DNA from: CAYJBH01 sp964369445
Lineage (GTDB): Bacteria > Bacillota > Clostridia > Oscillospirales > Ruminococcaceae
DNA length: 10,559 nucleotides
Reading direction: 5' to 3'
Assembly (NCBI GenBank): GCA_964369445.1
Contig: CAYJFU010000065.1
Coordinates: 1 to 10,559 of the forward strand
The notes under the pieces were generated by a model. It ran no database searches and was not told where the DNA came from. It saw only the letters and a list, made by a program, of their open reading frames with translations. Positions 5,243 through 10,559 of the stretch are shown here, one piece after another. Both the position numbers and the translations under genes were made by a program. The stretch's first letter is position 1. Each line of letters starts with the position of its first letter.

Positions 5243-7384
5243 ATGCAAAGTATAATTAAATTATTAAGCGAAGAGTTTAAAACAGCACCGCAATATGTTG
5301 AAAATATTATGGAACTCGTTGAGGAGGGCAACACCATCCCCTTTATAGCACGCTACCGCAAGGAAAAAACCGGCAGTATGGACGACCAGCAACTGCGCGC
5401 ACTATGCGACAGATTGCAGTATCTGCAGAATCTACAGCGCAAAAAGCAGGAGGTCAAGGAACTTATCTCGGCGCAGGACAAGTTGACACCCGAGCTTGCC
5501 GCGGACATAGACTCGGCGGTGACGCTTGCCGAGGTGGACGATCTGTATGCGCCGTACCGCCCCAAGCGCCGCACACGCGCCATGATCGCACGCGAGCGTG
5601 GTTTAGAGCCACTCGCCATGATAATGTTGCTTCAAAAAAACGGTTGTATTTTAGCGGATGAAGCACAAGCTTTTGTCAGCGAAGAAAACGACGTGCCGGA
5701 CACAGAACATGCGCTTAATGGCGCGATGGACATCATCGCGGAACAGCTCTCGGAGGATGCGGCGCTCATCAAGCGTCTGCGCGAGCAGATACGCGCGGAG
5801 GGCTCACTCTGCTCGGTGGCGGCAAAAAAAGAGGACAGCGTCTACCGCAACTATTACGACTACAGTGAGCCGCTCAAAAAGCTTCAAGGCCACCGCGTGC
5901 TTGCGATGCTCCGTGGCGAGAGGGAGGAGTTTTTAAGCCTTTCGCTGACATACGACAAAGCGCACGCACAGAGCATTATAACTTCATCGCTGATCAAAAA
6001 TCACAACTGTGACAGCGCGCAGTACCTTGAGGCGGCGGCGCAGGACAGCCTTGATCGGTTGATTGCCCCCAAAATTGAGCGTCAACTGCGCACCGAGCTA
6101 TACGACAATGCGGCGACGGGCGCTATCGGCACTTTTTCCGTCAACCTGAAAGCGCTGTTGATGCAGGCGCCGCTCAAAGGGCGCGCCGTCATGGGCTTTG
6201 ACCCTGCGTACCGCACCGGCTGTAAGATAGCCGTCGTCGATGTGACCGGGCGCGTGCTTGACACCGCAATCGTCTACCCCACCCCACCGCACAACAAGAC
6301 GGCTGAGGCACAAAAAACGCTGAACGCCTTGATTAAAAAGCACGACGTGTCGGTCGTGGCGATCGGCAACGGCACTGCCTCGCGTGAGAGCGAGAGCTTT
6401 GTCGCGGACATGCTCAAGGGGCAGGATGTCGGCTATGTCATTGTCAACGAGGCAGGCGCGTCGGTTTATTCCGCAAGTGAGCTGGCGGCAAAAGAGTTTC
6501 CCGATTTTGACGTGTCGTTGCGCAGTGCTGTGTCGATAGCGCGTCGCCTGCAAGATCCGCTTGCCGAGCTTGTCAAAATCGACCCAAAAAGCATCGGGGT
6601 CGGCCAATACCAACACGACATGCCGCAAAAACAGCTAAAAGAGGCGCTTGGCGGCGTTGTAGAGGACTGCGTAAACAGCGTGGGTGTCGACCTCAACACC
6701 GCGTCACCGTCACTATTGTCCTATGTGGCAGGCATTAACGGCACGGTGGCAAAAAACATCGTGACCTACCGCGAACAAAACGGTGCGTTCGGTGCGCGTC
6801 GACAACTGTTAAAGGTGCCAAAACTCGGGGCACGTGCATACGAGCAGTGCGCGGGATTTTTGCGTGTGCGTGACGGCAAAAACCCACTGGACAACACCGG
6901 TGTGCACCCCGAAAGCTACGGCGGTGTGGAAAAACTGTTAAAGTTGACCGGCTTTTCGCTGACACAGCAGGACGCGATTGTGAGCATAGCACAAACGGTC
7001 AAGGCAAGTGGCGTGCACAGCATCGCCGAACAACTCGGTATGGGTGTTCCGACGCTCACCGATATCCTGTCGGAACTGCAAAAACCCGGTCGTGACCCTC
7101 GTGACGAGTTGCCACCCCCACTGCTTCGAAGTGACGTGTTGACAATGGGTGACCTCAAAGAGGGCATGAAGTTGACGGGCACCGTCCGCAACGTAGTGGA
7201 TTTTGGGGCGTTTGTCGATATCGGAGTGCACCACGACGGACTCGTACACATATCGCGCATGGCAAACAGATTTATAAAACACCCCTCGGAAGTGGTGAAA
7301 ACCGGCGACATCGTAACGGTCTGGGTCACCGAGGTTGTAGCGGACAAGCACAGAATTTCACTGACGATGAAAGAACCGCAATAG
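5243..7384 (+). CDS. tex: Tex-family S1 RNA-binding protein
   Basis: 713 residues, close to the usual Tex length. Tex/YhgF (the bacterial relative of eukaryotic Spt6) binds nucleic acid and associates with transcription; its precise bacterial role is only partly understood. Domains in order: helical Tex N-terminal region with TIPFIARYRKEKTG (31-44) and DDLYAPYRPKRRTRA (99-113); YqgF/RNase H-like domain from about 313 (GRAVMGFDPAYRTGCKIAVVD); helix-hairpin-helix region at about 480-545 (DLNTASPSLLSYVAGINGTVAKNI); C-terminal S1 domain at about 640-710 (GTVRNVVDFGAFVDIGVHHDGLVH). All modules are present and uninterrupted. It is divergent from noc and has its own promoter. No convincing terminator is seen in 7385-7525, so the nitroreductase downstream could receive read-through. 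Confidence 0.96.
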   Translation: MQSIIKLLSEEFKTAPQYVENIMELVEEGNTIPFIARYRKEKTGSMDDQQLRALCDRLQYLQNLQRKKQEVKELISAQDKLTPELAADIDSAVTLAEVDDLYAPYRPKRRTRAMIARERGLEPLAMIMLLQKNGCILADEAQAFVSEENDVPDTEHALNGAMDIIAEQLSEDAALIKRLREQIRAEGSLCSVAAKKEDSVYRNYYDYSEPLKKLQGHRVLAMLRGEREEFLSLSLTYDKAHAQSIITSSLIKNHNCDSAQYLEAAAQDSLDRLIAPKIERQLRTELYDNAATGAIGTFSVNLKALLMQAPLKGRAVMGFDPAYRTGCKIAVVDVTGRVLDTAIVYPTPPHNKTAEAQKTLNALIKKHDVSVVAIGNGTASRESESFVADMLKGQDVGYVIVNEAGASVYSASELAAKEFPDFDVSLRSAVSIARRLQDPLAELVKIDPKSIGVGQYQHDMPQKQLKEALGGVVEDCVNSVGVDLNTASPSLLSYVAGINGTVAKNIVTYREQNGAFGARRQLLKVPKLGARAYEQCAGFLRVRDGKNPLDNTGVHPESYGGVEKLLKLTGFSLTQQDAIVSIAQTVKASGVHSIAEQLGMGVPTLTDILSELQKPGRDPRDELPPPLLRSDVLTMGDLKEGMKLTGTVRNVVDFGAFVDIGVHHDGLVHISRMANRFIKHPSEVVKTGDIVTVWVTEVVADKHRISLTMKEPQ

Positions 7385-7525
7385 GGTGTCTTAAAAAACA
7401 AATTATTTGCAAAAACAAGAGAAAAATTTTTGTCCGATTAAACAAAAAGCGCAAGCAATATGCTAAGTGTATCAATGAACATTTTTTTGACATATGGTGT
7501 AAACATCACTAAGAAAGGGAAATCA

Positions 7526-8029
7526 ATGAACGCGATTTTTACAAGGCGCAGTGTCCGAAGCTTCACCGAACAGCCTGTGGAGGACAACAAAATTGAAAAG
7601 CTACTCAAGGCGGCAATGCAAGCGCCGTCCGCCGCCAACCAGCAGCCGTGGGATTTTCTGGTCGTGCGCGGCAAGGACAATCTTGACAAGCTGTCGCAGT
7701 ACAACCCCTATGCCTCGTCGTTAAAGGGCGCGGCGCTGGGCATTGTGGTGCTCGGCAACAAAAATCGGCTAAAGTTTGAGCAGTTATGGCAACAGGATTT
7801 AGCTGCTGCAACGCAAAACATACTTCTACAAGCGGCCGACATGGGGCTTGGCACGGTATGGTACGGCACCGCCCCCGATGCAGGCAGAATGGCCTACATC
7901 AGCAAGCTGTTTTCATTGGAGGAAAATCTTTTGCCGTTCAGCGTAATTGCTGTTGGCTACCCCAAGGATTCAGGAGCGCTGACATATGTCGACCGCTACG
8001 ATGCGTCACGGGTTAGGTTTGTGGATTAG
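7526..8029 (+). CDS. Nitroreductase family protein (FMN-dependent oxidoreductase)
   Basis: 167 residues, a short single-domain member of the nitroreductase fold. These enzymes bind FMN at a dimer interface and use NAD(P)H to reduce nitro groups, quinones or other acceptors; the natural substrate here is unknown. FTRRSVRSF (5-13) is the N-terminal FMN-phosphate contact, APSAANQQPWDF (33-44) is the characteristic flavin/dimer motif, and ADMGLGTVWYG (104-114) is the conserved C-terminal half signature. The frame remains open to an ATG at 7460, but the family begins at MNAIFTRRSVR and AAAGGG (7514-7519) is 6 bases before the ATG at 7526. It follows tex in the same direction after 141 bases, in which I see neither a clear terminator nor a convincing promoter. 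Confidence 0.93.
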   Translation: MNAIFTRRSVRSFTEQPVEDNKIEKLLKAAMQAPSAANQQPWDFLVVRGKDNLDKLSQYNPYASSLKGAALGIVVLGNKNRLKFEQLWQQDLAAATQNILLQAADMGLGTVWYGTAPDAGRMAYISKLFSLEENLLPFSVIAVGYPKDSGALTYVDRYDASRVRFVD

Positions 8030-8048
8030 ATGTATTGATGTGAATATT

Positions 8049-8128
8049 TACACCTCTTATGAGCAAAATACTGTTATGCGAAGTAGGCAAACTACTTTAA
8101 GCAGAGTATTTTAATCATAAGAGGAGTA
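8049..8128 (+). promoter_or_regulatory. Long imperfect hairpin covering the Shine-Dalgarno sequence of the lipoprotein gene
   Basis: The arms CCTCTTATGA (8053-8062) and TCATAAGAGG (8115-8124) pair perfectly. Outside an A/A mismatch, TAC (8049-8051) pairs with GTA (8126-8128). Inside a 2x2 loop, AAAATACT (8065-8072) pairs with AGTATTTT (8105-8112). Then TGC pairs with GCA, and AAGTAG (8081-8086) pairs with CTACTT (8092-8097) around a GCAAA loop. The right arm includes the GAGGAG (8121-8126) that serves the 8137 start, so the RNA fold would mask it. A weak promoter-like pair TTGATG-17-TATGAG (8035-8063) would start inside the left arm and abolish the fold, so whether the full hairpin is transcribed is open. 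No other function was recognised; a small inverted-repeat element or DNA operator is an alternative. Confidence 0.6.
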
Positions 8129-8136
8129 TGAACAAC

Positions 8137-8742
8137 ATGAAAAGAGCAATAGCGATAATTACCTGCACGGCGATGCTGTTTTTGTTGACAGGTTGTTTTG
8201 GTCGTGAAGAACCGATGGTGGACAGTGTGCCGTCCGATTCGGCGGTGACCTCCGAGGGTGAGGTGTCACAGTCGGCAACGTCCGATGGCACCGACAGCAG
8301 CATGTCCGGCGATAGCAGCTCAATGGGCGACGGCACTTCGTCGAGTGCAGATGCGGCAGACACCGACAACCACAACGTCGAAATCATCAACGAGACCGGC
8401 ACGGATATCTACGGTCTGCAACATTCTATAACCGGCGAGGACAACTATGGTGATCCCTTGACCGACGGCGCCCTTACAAACGGTGGCAGTGCCAACATCA
8501 CTGTTCCGCGTGGTGAAGACGGCACAATGTACAACCTACGTGCCTACGACAACGAAGAGCAGTCCGGCGACGGTTGGATTTTTCCCGACATCGACTTCAC
8601 TAGGGACGGTCGCATAATACTGCGCTACAAAGAGGATGCGCCGGACTATGTTTACGGCGATGAGTATGACTCCGAAAGTGGCTCTGACAGCATGTCTTCA
8701 AGTGACGAGAGCGCGAGCGACAGCTCCATGGTGGAAGAGTAA
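8137..8742 (+). CDS. Small Ser/Asp-rich lipoprotein of unknown function
   Basis: 201 residues from the ATG at 8137. An ATG at 8128 also exists, but it is only one base after GAGGAG (8121-8126); the second ATG is 10 bases away and gives a clean signal peptide, MKRA followed by a hydrophobic stretch and the lipobox LLTGC with C20. The mature protein should be anchored to the outer face of the membrane. Residues about 25-72 are low-complexity and rich in Ser, Asp and Gly, probably an extended spacer. A compact domain follows at about 73-172 (VEIINETGTDIYGLQHS...YNLRAYDNEE...WIFPDIDF...IILRYKE). Its pattern of NxTGxxIY followed later by YxLRAxD resembles a small beta-rich domain found in other bacterial secreted proteins, but I cannot name the family securely. 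The tail is again Ser/Asp/Glu-rich and very acidic. It may respond to translational control through the hairpin at 8049-8128. Confidence 0.85.
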   Translation: MKRAIAIITCTAMLFLLTGCFGREEPMVDSVPSDSAVTSEGEVSQSATSDGTDSSMSGDSSSMGDGTSSSADAADTDNHNVEIINETGTDIYGLQHSITGEDNYGDPLTDGALTNGGSANITVPRGEDGTMYNLRAYDNEEQSGDGWIFPDIDFTRDGRIILRYKEDAPDYVYGDEYDSESGSDSMSSSDESASDSSMVEE

Positions 8743-8803
8743 TTTTGCCTGCGCAAAGCGTATTTAAGTGAAATAACATTGAGTATTTTTGCGCCAAACA
8801 AAA

Positions 8804-8844
8804 CAAAGCGTATAGAAAACACTTTTGTGTCTCTGTACGCTTTG
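8804..8844. terminator. Hairpin A in the convergent junction (possible minus-strand terminator)
   Basis: CAAAGCGTA (8804-8812) pairs with TACGCTTTG (8836-8844). The stem continues through a T-G wobble and AGA/TCT, then with one mismatch and a bulge to CAC/GTG around a TTTT loop. On the minus strand the stem is followed by TTTTGTTTGG, which fits intrinsic termination; on the plus strand no T-run follows. Confidence 0.55.
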
Positions 8845-8872
8845 GCTAATGTAAACACTGGTTGACATTAGC
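8845..8872. other. Hairpin B in the convergent junction
   Basis: GCTAATGT (8845-8852) and ACATTAGC (8865-8872) are perfect arms. AAC (8854-8856) and GTT (8861-8863) extend the stem after one mismatch, leaving a four-base ACTG loop. It directly abuts hairpin A. A T5 run lies about 15 bases further on (8887-8891), too far for a classic intrinsic terminator. Role unknown; it may assist termination of the plus-strand transcript. Confidence 0.45.
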
Positions 8873-8920
8873 AGATATTGAGTGAATTTTTGTTACACAG
8901 TAGAGCGGACAAACGCCAAA

Positions 8921-8961
8921 TTAAAGTGTAACCCCCGCCGCAGGCGGGGGTTACACTTTAA
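8921..8961. terminator. Strong GC-rich hairpin, probable bidirectional terminator
   Basis: A perfect 19-bp stem with a 3-base loop: TTAAAGTGTAACCCCCGCC (8921-8939), GCA, and the reverse complement (8943-8961). The base is A/T-rich and the top is a GC clamp. It sits between the converging lipoprotein gene (plus) and the substrate-binding protein gene (minus), 34 bases past the latter's stop codon. Downstream U-tracts are short on both strands (TTTAATTT on minus), but the stem itself is very stable. Confidence 0.8.
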
Positions 8962-8995
8962 AATATATCTGTCAAATGCGACAAATTTGTATATG

Positions 8996-10030
8996 TTAGG
9001 ACAGCAGGTCTGCCGGAACTTCCACTTCGATGATAGCCGCTGTCTCCTCGTTGATGTAGAGGTTCAGGTCTTCTTCAGCGCTGTACCCGATGGGCATTGT
9101 GCTGATATCGGCACCGTTAAACAGTATGTCAGCCGCCTGTACAGCGGTCATGTTGCCGAGCGTGAGGTAGTTGATGCTGTAGGTAGCAAGTCCACCCTCT
9201 TTTGCCATGTTCTCCTCGCCGGTGATTACCGGAATCTTTGCCGGATCGGTTATCATCGCAACGGTCGGCATGGAGGATGCAAAAAGGTTGTCGGTCGGGA
9301 TGTAGATAGCATCAACATCCTGTATCAGGTTAGTTGTAACAGCCTGTATGTCGTTTGAGTCAGATGCAGTTGCAACAACAACTTCCATTCCCATTGCCTC
9401 AAATGCCACCTGTGCAAGCTCGGCTTGAAGTATGGAGTTGTCCTCCGAGGAGCTGTACATGATGCCGACTTTCTGTGCATCCGGTACAAGTTGCTTTAGC
9501 AGGTCAGCCTGTAGGTCGATGGGGTTCATGTCGGATGTTCCGGACACGTTGCCACCCGGTGCCTCGTTGCTTGCAACAAGGTTAGCGTCTGCAGGATCGG
9601 TTACCGCGGTTACCAAAATCGGTATCTCGGTTGTTGCCTGTGCCGCCGCCTGTGCCGCCGGTGTTGCAACGGCAAGTATAAGGTCAACGTCGTCGTTTAC
9701 AAACTTTGTTGCGATGGTAGCACAGTTAGCTACCTCGCCCGATGCGTTTTGTACATCAAAATTAATGGTGTGGCCTGCTTCGCCGGCAAGCTTTGTCAGC
9801 TCTTCCTGAAAGCCCTGTGTTGCAAGGTCAAGTGCCGGATGTTGAACCAGCTGTATAATGCCGATATCAAATGTGTCGCCCTCTGCCGGTGCTTCGGTTT
9901 CTTCTGCCGGTGTCTCGGCGGCAGGCGCTTCGCTGGTAGCCGGTGTCTCACTCTCGGTTGCCGGTGCACTGCATGCCGCAAATGTCACCAACATCGAGGC
10001 TGCAAGTAGCATAGAAAGTAACTTTTTCAT
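8996..10030 (-). CDS. ABC transporter substrate-binding lipoprotein (TrpX/ABC_sub_bind type)
   Basis: 344 residues. The N-terminus MKKLL plus a hydrophobic stretch and the lipobox-like VTFAAC (C20) mark a lipoprotein held on the outer face of the membrane. Residues 21-52 are a low-complexity Ala/Pro/Glu/Thr linker. The binding domain starts at FDIGIIQLVQHPALDLATQGF (54-74) and follows the two-lobed periplasmic-binding-protein pattern of the ABC_sub_bind family: LILAVATPAAQAA, ILVTAVTDP, VSGTSDM, KVGIMYSSSEDNS, DAIYIPTDN and IPVITGEENMAKEGGLATYSINY. Some members (TrpX) are linked to tryptophan uptake, but the ligand cannot be read from sequence. GAGGAG lies 8 bases before the ATG. No permease or ATPase gene is adjacent in the window: downstream is a convergent terminator and upstream an unrelated gene. 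It appears to be monocistronic, with a long leader. Confidence 0.9.
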   Translation of the reverse strand: MKKLLSMLLAASMLVTFAACSAPATESETPATSEAPAAETPAEETEAPAEGDTFDIGIIQLVQHPALDLATQGFQEELTKLAGEAGHTINFDVQNASGEVANCATIATKFVNDDVDLILAVATPAAQAAAQATTEIPILVTAVTDPADANLVASNEAPGGNVSGTSDMNPIDLQADLLKQLVPDAQKVGIMYSSSEDNSILQAELAQVAFEAMGMEVVVATASDSNDIQAVTTNLIQDVDAIYIPTDNLFASSMPTVAMITDPAKIPVITGEENMAKEGGLATYSINYLTLGNMTAVQAADILFNGADISTMPIGYSAEEDLNLYINEETAAIIEVEVPADLLS

Positions 10031-10237
10031 CGCTTGTTCTCCTCTTTTTTGTTGATAGTCAACTTACCTAAAAAGCAACACGCCCTGTCGGCATAAATTC
10101 CACCTACCATCGTTGTCCACAATCGTAATACACATAGTACGTTTGTGTTTTGCAAGCAGTAAAATTTCCGCTTGACGATACCGTATCGTTTTCAAATTAA
10201 TCGACTATTGCTTACCCTTAAAAACATTACAGATAAG
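10031..10237 (-). promoter_or_regulatory. Predicted long structured 5' leader of the substrate-binding protein gene
   Basis: The promoter at 10238-10267 implies about 200 nt of untranslated leader. In transcript order it holds a short hairpin at 10189-10175 (a 15-base palindrome with ACGATAC and GTATCGT arms), an adjacent hairpin at 10174-10153 (CAAGCGG/CTGCTTG, 8-base loop, one G-U pair), then about 60 bases without obvious structure, a small GTTGA/TCAAC hairpin near 10050-10062, and the ribosome binding site. The T-box motif (GGTGGNACCGCG) is absent. No known riboswitch core was recognised. The leader could be regulatory or merely long. Confidence 0.35.
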
Positions 10238-10267
10238 ATTATAACACAATTAGTAGGCATTTTGCAA
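10238..10267 (-). promoter_or_regulatory. Strong promoter candidate for the substrate-binding protein gene
   Basis: Read on the minus strand: TTGCAA (10262-10267), 18 bases, then the consensus TATAAT (10238-10243), with TG in the extended -10 position (TGTTATAAT). The surroundings are A/T-rich. It is the best promoter match upstream of the gene and predicts a start near 10231. Confidence 0.65.
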
Positions 10268-10317
10268 CAAAAAAGTAGTTACAATTTGTTGAAAATTCTG
10301 AATTTATTCAATGTCAA

Positions 10318-10331
10318 CACTTTAGAAAGTG
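10318..10331. repeat. Short inverted repeat, possible operator
   Basis: CACTTTAGAAAGTG: 6-base arms around an AG centre. It lies between the DUF218 gene and the substrate-binding protein promoter, about 50 bases upstream of the -35. It could be an operator or chance; no T-run follows, so it is not a good terminator. I see nothing else in 10268-10379. Confidence 0.3.
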
Positions 10332-10379
10332 AGTTGTTGCACAGGCGGATATAAAATAAATTTGATTAGTTCCTCTATG

Positions 10380-10559
10380 CTAATTAACTATAATTTCCAA
10401 AATCGCCAGCATTTCACGCACATAATAACCGGGCACAAGACCGAATGCGGAAAGACTGCTGGTGGAATAAGCGGCGTGGCCGCTCTGCTCAGCGTAATAG
10501 ACGGATCGGTATTGATGAAATCCATCGGTCGCGATAATTAAGGTTTCCGGCAGATTGCT
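10380..10559 (-). CDS. DUF218 (YdcF/SanA-like) protein, C-terminal fragment cut by window edge
   Basis: Read on the minus strand from the right edge, a frame of 59 codons ends at TAG (10380-10382). It contains ETLIIATDGFHQYRSVYYAEQ, the pattern of a strand followed by a His and Arg-containing helix that is typical of the DUF218/YdcF fold (usual form VTSDFHxxRA), and it ends with YYVREMLAILEIIVN, which matches the C-terminal helix of the family (usual form VREWLALL). Members are membrane-associated or exported proteins linked to the cell envelope in some bacteria; their reaction is not established. The start and any N-terminal membrane segments lie outside the window. No strong terminator follows it. 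The family call rests on a short stretch. Confidence 0.65.
   Translation of the reverse strand, partial: SNLPETLIIATDGFHQYRSVYYAEQSGHAAYSTSSLSAFGLVPGYYVREMLAILEIIVN

Noticed and set aside
6098..6628. 176-codon minus-strand open frame inside tex
   Set aside because: Antisense shadow of the well-supported tex coding frame, with no recognisable protein features.
7487..7515. Perfect -35 TTGACA with TAAGAA 17 bases later before the nitroreductase
   Set aside because: The -10 overlaps the ribosome binding site (7514-7519), so a transcript from it would start at about 7522 and lack that site.
8862..8890. TTGACA at 8862-8867 as a plus-strand promoter
   Set aside because: No acceptable -10 lies 16-18 bases downstream, and the hexamer is part of hairpin B; there is no plus-strand gene after it.
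8882..9358. 158-codon plus-strand open frame
   Set aside because: It runs antisense to the substrate-binding protein and through the terminator hairpin; no domain is recognisable.
10113..10121. TTGTCCACA, one mismatch from a DnaA box
   Set aside because: A single isolated near-match with no cluster of boxes or unwinding element around it; not evidence for an origin in the window.
10031..10237. T-box riboswitch in the substrate-binding protein leader
   Set aside because: The conserved antiterminator sequence (GGTGGNACCGCG type) and a terminator hairpin with T-run are missing; GGTAGGTGGAA is too weak a resemblance.
10329..10541. 70-codon plus-strand open frame near the right edge
   Set aside because: It is antisense to the frame showing DUF218 C-terminal motifs, which explains the region better.
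1..10559. CRISPR array, insertion sequence, tRNA or rRNA genes, phage or defence genes
   Set aside because: Read by eye, no regularly spaced repeats, transposase motifs, RNA gene signatures or defence-type domain combinations were seen.

Overview
The window looks like a replication-origin-proximal stretch of a Gram-positive, probably clostridial (Bacillota) chromosome of intermediate GC. The reasons are a noc - soj(parA) - spo0J(parB) - serS gene order, two parS centromere sites, strong AGGAGG-type ribosome binding sites, and lipoprotein-type exported proteins. No 16S rRNA or other species-level marker is present, so finer taxonomy is not supported.

Left half, all on the minus strand and read right to left: noc (4211-5047, GTG start, own promoter), then a 306-base intergenic region with two parS sites, one of which is the centre of a perfect 48-bp palindrome that also looks like a bidirectional intrinsic terminator. 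Next comes a tight run of soj/parA (3140-3904), parB/spo0J (2272-3126), serS (986-2260), an NYN-domain/OST-HTH protein (262-981) and the start of a family 2 glycosyltransferase (1-238, cut by the window edge). Gaps in this run are only 4-23 bases, so it is probably one operon from a promoter at about 3939-3967. ParB should load on the parS sites and slide as a CTP-dependent clamp, Soj is its ATPase partner, and Noc is the paralogue that couples chromosome position to division-site choice.

Middle, plus strand: tex (5243-7384), divergent from noc with a clear promoter, then a small nitroreductase (7526-8029) and a small secreted Ser/Asp-rich lipoprotein (8137-8742). The lipoprotein is preceded by an 80-nt imperfect inverted repeat whose right arm contains its Shine-Dalgarno sequence.

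Right part: a convergent junction with three successive hairpins (8804-8961), an ABC transporter substrate-binding lipoprotein of the TrpX/ABC_sub_bind type on the minus strand (8996-10030) with a predicted leader of about 200 nt and a strong extended -10 promoter, and at the right edge the C-terminal 59 codons of a DUF218 (YdcF/SanA-like) protein (10380-10559, minus).

Most of the window is ordinary housekeeping content. I did not find a clearly new multi-gene system. The points most worth a second look are the parS/terminator fusion, the occluding hairpin in front of the lipoprotein, the structured leader of an apparently orphan substrate-binding protein, and the NYN/OST-HTH protein in the segregation-serS operon.
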